Shown piece after piece: positions 35,818-43,879 of a stretch of 64,000 nucleotides of DNA. Location of the stretch: the NCBI GenBank assembly GCA_020112395.1, contig JACCEK010000001.1:1271309-1335308 (forward strand), in the 5' to 3' direction. Positions within the stretch are counted from its first letter, which is position 1. The number at the start of each line of letters is the position of its first letter. The notes under the pieces were generated by a model, which was not told where the DNA came from, did no database searches, and saw only the letters and a list, made by a program, of their open reading frames with translations. The DNA comes from Aerococcaceae bacterium DSM 111021 (GTDB lineage: Bacteria; Bacillota; Bacilli; Lactobacillales; Aerococcaceae). Position numbers and translations under genes: made by a program.

Positions 35818-36759
35818 TTGGAAAATTTTATGATCGGATTCAATGCAGTCATACCAATGATGCTATACATGGCTTTAGGTCAGTTTTTTACGCGCGCAGG
35901 TTTCATTAAACAAGACGCTTATGCTCAGTTTAATAAAGCGATTTTTTCTATTTTACTGCCATTGAATTTATTCTCAAATGTTTATAATACGAATATTGCG
36001 ACGGATTTTAATGGGTTAACTTTATCTTTTAACATTATTTTCGCTGTTTCTGCATTTATTATTTTGGCTTTTATTGTACCTATTTTCGAAAAATCAAATA
36101 ACAAACGAGGCGTGATCTTACAAGGTTCTATTCGTTCAAATGCTATTTTATTCGGGTTGCCCATGGGGATTGCTCTACTGGGTCAAGAGAATTTAGGTAT
36201 GGTAACCATCGTTCTAGCCTTGATTGTACCTTTGAATAATATCTTTTCAGTGATTGCTTTCTCACTTTATAGTGACGAGAAATTTTCATGGAAACGAACA
36301 ATTAAAAATGTATTGACCAATCCGATGGTAGTTTTTACCTTTGCAGGGATTATCGTCGCTACACTTGGTATTAAATTTCCAACTGTCATTGAAACAACGA
36401 TGGGGAATTTAGTTCGCATGACCACGCCATTAGCCTTGATTGTGATGGGTGGAACCTTTAACTTTGGTAAGTTAAAAGATGCAAACTGGTCACTTTATGG
36501 AACAGTACTAGCACGTCTGGTTATTATTCCGTCTATTGCTTTGTTTATCGCTGGAGGTTTATTAGGCTTCCGAGGCGATGATTTAATTTCTGTACTGATC
36601 GCCACTGCTGGACCAACCGCAGTATCAAGTTATGCTCAAGCTGTTGTTGCAGGCGGTGATGGGGACTTAGCGAACCAAATCGTCGTGTTCACAACCGTTG
36701 CCTCAATGTTCTCGCTAGTTGTATTTATTATGATTTTAAAGAATCTAGCATATTTCTAA
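35818..36759 (+). CDS. AEC (auxin efflux carrier) family transporter
   Basis: A 313-residue membrane protein with about ten segments of the AEC/malate-permease family: a typical FTRAGFIKQDAYAQFNKAIFSILLPLNLFSN segment, GSIRSNAILFGLPMGIALLG and ATAGPTAVSSYAQAVVAGGD. Members move malate or other organic acids. The TTG start is supported by GAAGGAG 8 bp upstream, whereas the ATG at 35830 is too far away. It is monocistronic and divergent from the cobalamin operon. Confidence 0.85.
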   Translation: MENFMIGFNAVIPMMLYMALGQFFTRAGFIKQDAYAQFNKAIFSILLPLNLFSNVYNTNIATDFNGLTLSFNIIFAVSAFIILAFIVPIFEKSNNKRGVILQGSIRSNAILFGLPMGIALLGQENLGMVTIVLALIVPLNNIFSVIAFSLYSDEKFSWKRTIKNVLTNPMVVFTFAGIIVATLGIKFPTVIETTMGNLVRMTTPLALIVMGGTFNFGKLKDANWSLYGTVLARLVIIPSIALFIAGGLLGFRGDDLISVLIATAGPTAVSSYAQAVVAGGDGDLANQIVVFTTVASMFSLVVFIMILKNLAYF

Positions 36760-36772
36760 ATAATATATATGC

Positions 36773-36808
36773 AAAAAAACACCAAACTCCCGGGAGTTTG
36801 GTGTTTTT
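36773..36808. terminator. Bidirectional terminator between AEC gene and clpC
   Basis: AAAAACACCAAACTCCC and its complement GGGAGTTTGGTGTTTTT form a perfect hairpin. Confidence 0.92.
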
Positions 36809-36822
36809 GCTATTCTATCTTA

Positions 36823-39297
36823 TTACTTTGAACGGTTATTAATGTTGATTGCTCCTTGGCGGCCACCAATCGTGATATTGTCACCTAATTGAATGTCTCC
36901 ACTTAGCATCATTTCACTTAACTCGTCTTCAATTTGTTTTTGAATCGCACGACGGATCGGTCTTGCTCCATATTCCGGATCAAAGCCTGCATCTGCAATA
37001 ATTTCTAGAGCTGTATCTGTTACACGGGCTTCAATCTCAAGGTCACGTAGACGGTTGATAATATCTTGCGCTTGTAACTTAACAATCTCTTTAATTTGGT
37101 CTTTAGATAATGGGTGGAAGACGATAATTTCGTCGATACGGTTAATGAATTCAGGACGGAAGCCACGTTTCACTTCTTCCATAACACGCGCTTCCATAGC
37201 TTTAAAGTCATCTGCATATGATACTGCACCGAATCCGACTGATTTGTCATCACGAAGTGCGGTTGCACCCATATTCGATGTCATAATGATGATCGTATTA
37301 CGGAAGTCTACTTTACGCCCCTTACCATCTGTCATATGACCATCATCAAATACTTGCAGTAACATGTTGAATACGTCCGGATGAGCTTTTTCAACCTCAT
37401 CTAGAAGAATGACACTGTATGGTTTTTGTCGAACAAGTTCAGTTAATTGACCTGCTTCATCATAACCAACGTAGCCGGGAGGCGAACCTACCAAACGAGA
37501 CACACTGTGTTTCTCCATATATTCAGACATATCGACACGAATCATATGATCTTCACTACCAAAGATTGCATCTGCCAACGCCTTAGCTAATTCAGTCTTA
37601 CCTACACCTGTAGGGCCCAAGAACATGAATGAACCAATTGGACGTTTTGGACTCTTCAATCCACTATATGCACGACGAATGGCTTTCGATACTGCAACAA
37701 CTGCATCATCTTGACCAATCACACGTTCATGTAATTCTTCCTCTAAATGAACAAGACGTTTTGATTCTGCTATATCCAATTGTTTTACAGGGATACCTGT
37801 TGCGATTGTAATCACTTCAGCAATATCTTCTGAAGTCACTTTAAGGAGCTCTTCACCTTCTCCCTTATGGTCTCCATCTGCTTTTACAGCCGCTTCGATT
37901 TGAGTTTCAACTTTTTGTTCTTCTTCACGAATTGACGCTGCACGGTCAAAATCGCGCGCTAAGATTGCTTTTTCTTTCTGATCAGATAAGTCACTTAGTT
38001 TACGTTCTAAATCACTTAACGTTGAGCTGTTAGCTGATGCATCAATACGCACTTTAGCAGATGCCTCATCTATCAAATCAACTGCTTTATCCGGTAAGCG
38101 ACGTTCTGTTAAGTAACGTGTACTCAGTTTAACTGCCGCTTCTACAGCTTCATCCGTAATTTCAACCTTATGGTGATTTTCGTAGCGGTCTTTTAGTCCT
38201 TGAATAATTTCAACGGACTCTTGTTGAGACGGCTCATCAATTTGAACTTTAGAGAAACGACGTTCTAAGGCTGCATCTTTTTCAATGTGTTTTTGGTACT
38301 CATCTAAAGTTGTTGCACCAATCACTTGGATTTCACCACGAGCTAAAGCGGGCTTCAAGATATTCGCTGCATCAACTGCACCTTCTGCCGACCCTGCACC
38401 GATTAATGTATGTAACTCATCAATAAAGAGAATCGTATTACCATCTTCAGTAATCTCTTCGATAATTTTCTTCATACGTTCTTCGAACTCGCCACGGTAT
38501 TTTGTTCCCGCAACAAGTGAGCCCATATCTAACATCATCAGACGCTTGCTAGCGATATTTTCTGGTACAGTACCTGACACAATACGTCCAGCTAAACCTT
38601 CAGCAATCGCAGTTTTACCTACACCCGGCTCTCCAACTAAGACAGGATTATTTTTCGAACGACGGCTAACAATTTGAACGATACGGCGAATCTCATTAGC
38701 ACGCCCAACAACTGGATCTAACTTCCCATCACGAGCTAACTGTGTTAAGTCACGCGCTAGTGAGTCTAATGTTGGTGTTGTTGAGTTTGTTGTTTCATTT
38801 GTTTGTTGTTTTTGACGTCCACGACGGTTGTTTTGACTTCTACCTGTTGAACCATTCACACCAATCATCTCATAGATGACTTTGCGTAATTCATTCAAGT
38901 CGACTCCTAAGTTTTTAAGGAGTACTGTAGCTAAAATCTCTTCTTTTAACATACCTAATAATAAATGCTCTGTCCCAACTTTTGGAACACCTAGACGTTT
39001 TGCGTCGTTTGATGCATTCATAATAATCTTCTTAGCGCGCGGCGAATAAGGTATAACAATATCCCCTTGCATGCGCGGTGCATTCACTTTACCGTGAATA
39101 ATTTCTAATTCTGTTAACAATGTCTGGTAGTCAGCGCCCATTTCGCGTAAAGCTTTCCCTGCAATACCTGACTCTTCTCGAGCTAGACCTAACAAGATAT
39201 GTTCAGTGCCTACAGCTTGGTGTCTTAAGTAATAAGCTTGCTCAGCAGCAAAAATCATTACTTTACGAGCACTTTCAGTAAATAATTCTTCAAACAT
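36823..39297 (-). CDS. clpC: ATP-dependent Clp protease ATP-binding subunit ClpC
   Basis: An 824-residue HSP100 unfoldase that feeds ClpP. It has the N-terminal double repeat ([21 protein letters not shown]...GTEHILLGL), AAA-1 with [15 protein letters not shown], a middle region with a UVR-like coiled coil ([19 protein letters not shown]), AAA-2 with [15 protein letters not shown] and a C-terminal [16 protein letters not shown] domain with [12 protein letters not shown]. It lies 12 bp after ctsR and shares its CtsR-controlled promoter. mcsA/mcsB are absent between ctsR and clpC, as in other Lactobacillales. Confidence 0.96.
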   Translation of the reverse strand: MFEELFTESARKVMIFAAEQAYYLRHQAVGTEHILLGLAREESGIAGKALREMGADYQTLLTELEIIHGKVNAPRMQGDIVIPYSPRAKKIIMNASNDAKRLGVPKVGTEHLLLGMLKEEILATVLLKNLGVDLNELRKVIYEMIGVNGSTGRSQNNRRGRQKQQTNETTNSTTPTLDSLARDLTQLARDGKLDPVVGRANEIRRIVQIVSRRSKNNPVLVGEPGVGKTAIAEGLAGRIVSGTVPENIASKRLMMLDMGSLVAGTKYRGEFEERMKKIIEEITEDGNTILFIDELHTLIGAGSAEGAVDAANILKPALARGEIQVIGATTLDEYQKHIEKDAALERRFSKVQIDEPSQQESVEIIQGLKDRYENHHKVEITDEAVEAAVKLSTRYLTERRLPDKAVDLIDEASAKVRIDASANSSTLSDLERKLSDLSDQKEKAILARDFDRAASIREEEQKVETQIEAAVKADGDHKGEGEELLKVTSEDIAEVITIATGIPVKQLDIAESKRLVHLEEELHERVIGQDDAVVAVSKAIRRAYSGLKSPKRPIGSFMFLGPTGVGKTELAKALADAIFGSEDHMIRVDMSEYMEKHSVSRLVGSPPGYVGYDEAGQLTELVRQKPYSVILLDEVEKAHPDVFNMLLQVFDDGHMTDGKGRKVDFRNTIIIMTSNMGATALRDDKSVGFGAVSYADDFKAMEARVMEEVKRGFRPEFINRIDEIIVFHPLSKDQIKEIVKLQAQDIINRLRDLEIEARVTDTALEIIADAGFDPEYGARPIRRAIQKQIEDELSEMMLSGDIQLGDNITIGGRQGAININNRSK

Positions 39298-39309
39298 ACT
39301 TTCACCTCT

Positions 39310-39777
39310 TTATTTATATGTAATACGTAATTGTTCTAAAAACTTTGATAATATCAAAGATCTTGCCTCTTGTTCATGTAATGTGACTGTTTGTAGTAAC
39401 GCTTTATCAATCACCGAAAGAACTAATGCTCCTTCTCGTTCTGTCATTATACTATGGTCCACCAATGTTTCAATTATATTGATTGCACTTCGGTGACTAA
39501 TACGGGGCCCTATCATTTGAATCATATCGTCTAGTGCGTCAATCTCATCAACTAACTCCACTTTCAAAATACGAATGTAACCTCCGCCACCTCTTTTACT
39601 CTCAACCATGTAGCCATGTTCCTGGGTAAATCGTGTGTTAATGACATAGTTAATTTGTGAAGGAACACAATCAAATTGCTCCGCAATATCACTTCGTTTT
39701 ATTTCAATTCTTTCACTATTCTTCAAAAAACTTTTTAAGTAAGCTTCTATAATATCCGACATATTCCTTTGTGTCAC
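39310..39777 (-). CDS. ctsR: Heat-shock repressor CtsR
   Basis: A 155-residue class III stress regulator. The winged HTH has NMSDIIEAYLK, ERIEIKRSDIAEQFDCVPSQINYVINTRFT and the wing ESKRGGGGYIRI, whose tetraglycine region is the thermosensor in Bacillus. It represses its own operon; two CtsR boxes flank the promoter. The start is GTG 39777 with AAGGAGG 6 bp upstream; ATG 39762 lacks one. It is co-transcribed with clpC. Confidence 0.95.
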   Translation of the reverse strand: MTQRNMSDIIEAYLKSFLKNSERIEIKRSDIAEQFDCVPSQINYVINTRFTQEHGYMVESKRGGGGYIRILKVELVDEIDALDDMIQMIGPRISHRSAINIIETLVDHSIMTEREGALVLSVIDKALLQTVTLHEQEARSLILSKFLEQLRITYK

Positions 39778-39799
39778 TATGATCCTCCTTCCATTAACA

Positions 39800-39907
39800 T
39801 TGACTATCTTTGACTATTATATAATAAAAAAACACTCTCGACAACTATTCAGTTTAGGAAAAAAGATTCGACAAATAAAATTGATTTCTATTTGACCTTC
39901 TTTGACC
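39800..39907 (-). promoter_or_regulatory. ctsR-clpC promoter with two CtsR operators
   Basis: The promoter is TTGTCG (complement of 39839-39844), 17 bp, TATAAT (complement of 39816-39821). A CtsR heptad pair AGTCAAAGATAGTCAA (39800-39816) overlaps the -10 end, and a perfect GGTCAAA-GAA-GGTCAAA (39891-39907) lies upstream of the -35. Confidence 0.88.
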
Positions 39908-39966
39908 ATTATAACATATAGACTATAAAAATCAACGATTTGGATATACAAAGATATCTTCTGCAC

Positions 39967-40009
39967 AAAAAATAGCCATAGATCTGCACATGTACAGAGT
40001 TTATGACTA
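39967..40009 (-). terminator. Terminator after the AI-2E-family gene
   Basis: On the minus strand TAGTCATA...CTGTACA pairs with TGTGCAG...TATGGCTA, followed by six T (39967-39972). Confidence 0.8.
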
Positions 40010-40020
40010 CTTTAATATGT

Positions 40021-41259
40021 TTAAATGTCTTGAATATCTTTTGCTGTCAAAATCTTATGACGTAATGCTTCAAGGGGCTTTAATTTTAAGCCTTCTTCTT
40101 CGAATTCATTCACTAATGAACGCTCGTTCGCTTCTTGGCGGATTTGCTTGCGGTAGTTGATATCAACACTGAATAATTTGTATAGAGTCGCAAAAATTGG
40201 CACTCCAAGCAAGATGCCTGAAATTCCGAATAACCCTCCACCAATCGTTACCGCAGCTAACACCCACATACCTGGAAGACCAATAGAATCTCCAACTACA
40301 CGTGGATAAATTAAGTCACCTTCAAGTTGTTGAACGATAACAACAAAAATTAGATAAATTAACGCATTCACTGGCGAAACCGCGAATTGGATAATAGCAC
40401 CGACAAACCCCGCTAAAAATGCTCCGACTAAAGGAATAAACGCTAAAGCTCCTTGTAATGCACCTAACATAGCAGCATATGGCATTTGAATTGCCCAAAG
40501 ACCGAGTGATACGATGATACCTAGGATAAAGGCTTCAATTACAGTACCAGTTAGATAGTTAGAAAAGACATTATCTGTTATATTCAACGTGTTTTTAACA
40601 ATACGCACTTGCTCATCGCTTAAGTAAGCTGTCAGAATATCATTGAATTGCTTACCCAATTTTTCTTTCGTCCCTAGAATATACAAAGCAAACATGATAG
40701 ATAGTACAAACGTTGTAATGGCCGAAGCTGAACTAGATAAGAGTGAAACAGAGGATTCTGCTAAACTACGTATGACACGGTTCCCTATATCTGCAAAACT
40801 TGACATGACACTACTCCAATTAAAGTCGACTTGTTCCATCAAATCATTAAATAATGGAATAAGATGTTGTTGTTCCTCTATCCAAGTTTGAACAGATTCT
40901 GTTACTGTCGGAATAGCTTCAACTAACGTTGACAAAGCTGAGACAAGTTGCGGTACAACTAAAGCAACAATCCCAGTAACAACTAAACCAATAACTAGAA
41001 TGGATAATATAATAGCTAGGGGGCGACGAGTGTGTTGTAACCACGTTTTTTCAGTATTAGGATACAACCTCTTTTCGAATTGGTTCATTAACAAATTCAA
41101 AACGTAAGCCATCATCCCACCTAATACAAGCGGGAATGCAACGCGCCAAACGACACCAATAAAACTAACTACTTGAGTCCAGTTATAAATAACTAAAATA
41201 ACGACAGCAATAAATAATATTTTTACTATAAATTGTTTATCGATTTTAAAATGATTCAA
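40021..41259 (-). CDS. AI-2E family transporter
   Basis: A 412-residue membrane protein with about eight segments of the AI-2E/PerM family. The central soluble segment lies around VEAIPTVTESVQTWIEEQQHL, and the conserved C-terminal part reads GALQGALAFIPLVGAFLAGFVGA, QQLEGDLIYPRVVGDSIGLPGMWVLAAVTIGGGLFGISGILLGVP. Members have been linked to autoinducer export or Na+/H+ antiport; the role here is open. The start is TTG, in the T tract of a strong hairpin that also holds the GGAG ribosome site. Confidence 0.88.
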   Translation of the reverse strand: MNHFKIDKQFIVKILFIAVVILVIYNWTQVVSFIGVVWRVAFPLVLGGMMAYVLNLLMNQFEKRLYPNTEKTWLQHTRRPLAIILSILVIGLVVTGIVALVVPQLVSALSTLVEAIPTVTESVQTWIEEQQHLIPLFNDLMEQVDFNWSSVMSSFADIGNRVIRSLAESSVSLLSSSASAITTFVLSIMFALYILGTKEKLGKQFNDILTAYLSDEQVRIVKNTLNITDNVFSNYLTGTVIEAFILGIIVSLGLWAIQMPYAAMLGALQGALAFIPLVGAFLAGFVGAIIQFAVSPVNALIYLIFVVIVQQLEGDLIYPRVVGDSIGLPGMWVLAAVTIGGGLFGISGILLGVPIFATLYKLFSVDINYRKQIRQEANERSLVNEFEEEGLKLKPLEALRHKILTAKDIQDI

Positions 41260-41315
41260 AAAAACTCCACACCCTCTCTTAATATTAATAGCATAGGCTA
41301 AGAGAGGGGTGGAGT
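41259..41315 (-). terminator. Terminator/hairpin overlapping the start of the AI-2E gene
   Basis: On the minus strand ACTCCACCCCTCTCTTA (complement of 41299-41315) pairs with TAAGAGAGGGTGTGGAGT (complement of 41264-41281) and is followed by seven T. It ends the upstream 342-residue gene; the T tract contains the TTG start and the 3' arm the GGAG site of the next gene. Confidence 0.85.
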
Positions 41316-41346
41316 CAATTAATCTTTATTCAATTTTTTTGATTTT

Positions 41347-42378
41347 TTATACAGCATTATTATGTGTTTCGCGTGCTGTTTTAGCTCCTGCATGACCTGC
41401 AAAGGCTGTAATAAACATCGCAGCTAATAATCCTAAGAATACATATAATGAGTATTTAGACGTTTGATTTGAAGCTTCTTCAGCAACTTGAGCAGCTTCA
41501 GCTAATGCTTGTTCAGCTTGAACTTGTAAGTCTTCAACCGCTGTTTGAGCATCATTCAATGCTTGTTCAGCTTCTTGACTTGCTTGTCCATATGCTTCTT
41601 GAATATTTGTTACTGCTTCTTCAGCTTCTTGTTCAGATAGTTCAGTATTAGCTGAGATTGCTTCTGTTAAAGCTTCTTCGTCTAATTCTTGACCAATCTC
41701 ATCAACACGACCTTGAATGTTACTTACTACCTTATCAACTTCTTGTTGAGGGTCTTGACCGTTTACAACAATGTTATATCCAGCACTTGTTACATCATCA
41801 ATTGTCGCTTGTACTTGATTATCTAAATAATCAGGTTGTAATTGTTCAATTTCAGTGTCTTCTAGAACATCCGTTACAGTTTGTTCTAAATCTTGTGAAT
41901 CAACATCAATTTCTTGAGCGATTGAATCAAAAGCATCTTGAGATAACGATCCGACTGCATCCGCTGTTCCAGAAATCGCATCACCAGCAACTTGACCTGT
42001 ATAACCTAAAACTGTTCCTAATGAATTAAAAGCCATACCAACAGCTGAAGTCATTATTGCAAACATCACAATAACACTTACTGCCCACGTTAAGAAACCA
42101 TGGATAAACCCTGCACGATTAGCTGTAATCCCAGTTACATAACCTGCTGCCGCTAACGATAAAATTAATGCAATAATAACCCAAATGACTAATCCAGTTC
42201 CTACACCGTCTAATGGATTCTGACTTGTGAAATCAGGAACACCAAAACCAATCGCTGCTCCAATAAGCGAGAACAAAATACTCACTGCCACAAACGTTAC
42301 GACACCAGCAATAATTGCACGCCACGACATGTTGTTCCCAGCTTTTTCATTAATGCCATCTAAAATATATTTTCTCAT
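41347..42378 (-). CDS. Membrane protein with a long acidic coiled coil, unknown function
   Basis: A 343-residue protein. Residues 1-120 hold three to four hydrophobic segments (WRAIIAGVVTFVAVSILFSLIGAAIGFG, LVIWVIIALILSLAAAGYVTG, FLTWAVSVIVMFAIMTSAVGMAF). Residues about 130-310 are an acidic Gln/Ala/Glu-rich helical region likely to form a coiled coil (for example SEQEAEEAVTNIQEAYGQA). A last membrane segment and a basic tail follow. The N-terminal part resembles YrzE/PhnA-like membrane proteins. ATG 42378 has AAGGAG 8 bp upstream. Function is unknown. Confidence 0.75.
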   Translation of the reverse strand: MRKYILDGINEKAGNNMSWRAIIAGVVTFVAVSILFSLIGAAIGFGVPDFTSQNPLDGVGTGLVIWVIIALILSLAAAGYVTGITANRAGFIHGFLTWAVSVIVMFAIMTSAVGMAFNSLGTVLGYTGQVAGDAISGTADAVGSLSQDAFDSIAQEIDVDSQDLEQTVTDVLEDTEIEQLQPDYLDNQVQATIDDVTSAGYNIVVNGQDPQQEVDKVVSNIQGRVDEIGQELDEEALTEAISANTELSEQEAEEAVTNIQEAYGQASQEAEQALNDAQTAVEDLQVQAEQALAEAAQVAEEASNQTSKYSLYVFLGLLAAMFITAFAGHAGAKTARETHNNAV

Positions 42379-42594
42379 CTTTCTCACTCCTTATAATATT
42401 AATTATTACATAAATAATCATATTACTTTTATGTAACAAGGTCAATTATAACGCTTTACCAACAACACATTCATATATTTACATAAGTGAATATTGCTAC
42501 AATTTTATATTCTGATACATACAATATTGTAGCGTTTAAATGATAGTACCAGAGCCTTTAGTCCGTGTTATACTATAGAAAAGAGGTGATTAAC

Positions 42595-43104
42595 ATGATT
42601 GAAACGATGCTAGGTGATATTACTCAAGTTGAACATGTGAATGCAATTGTTAATGCTGCTAATAATAGCCTTCTTGGCGGTGGCGGAGTAGACGGTGCTA
42701 TTCACCGCGCTGCTGGGCCCGAATTACTAGAAGAAACCCGAACGCTTGGAGGTTGTCGAACCGGTGAAGCAAAACTATCCAAAGCGTATAATCTTCCAGT
42801 TGACTATATTATCCATACAGTTGGGCCTGTATGGAATGGAGGGCTCGCTAACGAAGCCAAGTTATTAGAAAGTTGTTACCGACAATCTTTACTACTAGCC
42901 ATGGAACATGGTATTCGCAAAGTCGCTTTTCCTTCAATTTCAACGGGTGTTTATCACTTCCCTGTGAATCTAGCTGCAGAGATTGCAATTTCGACAGTTA
43001 AAGAAGTGATGAACGAACACCCAGATGCGTTTGATTTAATTATTTGGATGCTATTTGATTCAGATACTAAGAAAGCATACGATGTCGCGCTTAAGAATGC
43101 CTAA
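42595..43104 (+). CDS. Macrodomain protein, O-acetyl-ADP-ribose deacetylase (YmdB type)
   Basis: A 169-residue stand-alone macrodomain. It has GDITQVEHVNAIVNAANNSLLGGGGVDGAIHRAAGPELLEE, the CRTGEAKLSKAYNLPVDYIIHTVGPVW segment and AFPSISTGVYHFP, all typical of enzymes that hydrolyse O-acetyl-ADP-ribose or mono-ADP-ribosyl esters. ATG 42595 has AGAGGTGAT upstream; the frame is open to 42565. It is a single gene, convergent with the glycosylase gene. No sirtuin or ADP-ribosyltransferase lies beside it. Confidence 0.93.
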   Translation: MIETMLGDITQVEHVNAIVNAANNSLLGGGGVDGAIHRAAGPELLEETRTLGGCRTGEAKLSKAYNLPVDYIIHTVGPVWNGGLANEAKLLESCYRQSLLLAMEHGIRKVAFPSISTGVYHFPVNLAAEIAISTVKEVMNEHPDAFDLIIWMLFDSDTKKAYDVALKNA

Positions 43105-43108
43105 CAAG

Positions 43109-43144
43109 AAACTCCCGCCTCAAGCTAGATTGAGGCTGGAGTTT
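43109..43144. terminator. Hairpin between macrodomain and HhH-GPD genes
   Basis: AAACTCC plus GCCTCAA arms pair with TTGAGGC plus GGAGTTT, then TTATTATT on the plus strand. It serves convergent genes. Confidence 0.8.
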
Positions 43145-43145
43145 A

Positions 43146-43796
43146 TTATTCTTCGATTTTTAACTGATAGCCGGCTAAAAAGCTCGCTTCAAAATTTCCC
43201 TTTCCACGTAAGTATATTTTTCCAAACTCATCAATTAACCCATGAAACTCTTTAGCTTCCCATGTTGTAAATTGCTTATCTAAAGAGACTATCTTTCGCA
43301 TCGCCCTGTAGTTATCCATCCCTGATACACCTAATTCTGTATATAGTTTTTGAGCGTATTTATCCGAGACAAACACCGGTTGTTCAAAGACATAAAGTAA
43401 AAGGACATCTGCTGTCTCATCGCCAACTCCATGTAATTTTAATAACTCTTGGCGCAAATTAATTTCATATTTTTCTGTAATTGCTTCTAGATTGTTATCG
43501 TGCTCTTGAAACCAATTTAATACCGAATGGACCGCTTTACTTTTATTTTTAAAGAAGCCGGCGGGTCGAACTAAGTCTTCTAATGTTTCTAAAGGTAAAT
43601 TTAAGATGGCTTGTGGGTTAAATTGCGTGGCGCTTCCGATATTGTTAACCGCACGTTTTGCGTTCGCTGCATTGGTATTTTGTATCATGATGGCGCCAAT
43701 GATAATCTCAACTTTTGAGTCAGCTGGCCACCAACCTGTTTCACCCATGTCATTGAGTAAAAGCTTAAATAATTCATATTGATCAATTGTCTTCAT
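43146..43796 (-). CDS. HhH-GPD DNA glycosylase, MagIII/endonuclease III-like
   Basis: A 216-residue base-excision protein. The helix-hairpin-helix and catalytic region reads LKLHGVGDETADVLLLYVFEQPVFVSDKYAQKL. The catalytic Asp is in SDKY, but the Lys of bifunctional endonuclease III (GVGRKTA) is Glu here, and the C-terminal 4Fe-4S cysteines are absent. This matches monofunctional 3-methyladenine glycosylases of the MagIII type. The N-terminal WWPADSKVEIIIGAIMIQNTN also fits. Length is normal. Confidence 0.85.
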   Translation of the reverse strand: MKTIDQYELFKLLLNDMGETGWWPADSKVEIIIGAIMIQNTNAANAKRAVNNIGSATQFNPQAILNLPLETLEDLVRPAGFFKNKSKAVHSVLNWFQEHDNNLEAITEKYEINLRQELLKLHGVGDETADVLLLYVFEQPVFVSDKYAQKLYTELGVSGMDNYRAMRKIVSLDKQFTTWEAKEFHGLIDEFGKIYLRGKGNFEASFLAGYQLKIEE

Positions 43797-43837
43797 GTGC
43801 GCGCTCGCCTCACTTTCAAAATGATTGTATCAAATAA

Positions 43838-43875
43838 ACACCCAAACACTAAGCAGAACACTTAGGCTTGGGTGT
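43838..43875. terminator. Hairpin after the BceB-like permease gene
   Basis: ACACCCAAACACTAAG (43838-43853) pairs with CTTAGGCTTGGGTGT (43861-43875), one bulge. The T tracts are modest on either side. Confidence 0.65.
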
Positions 43876-43879
43876 CATT

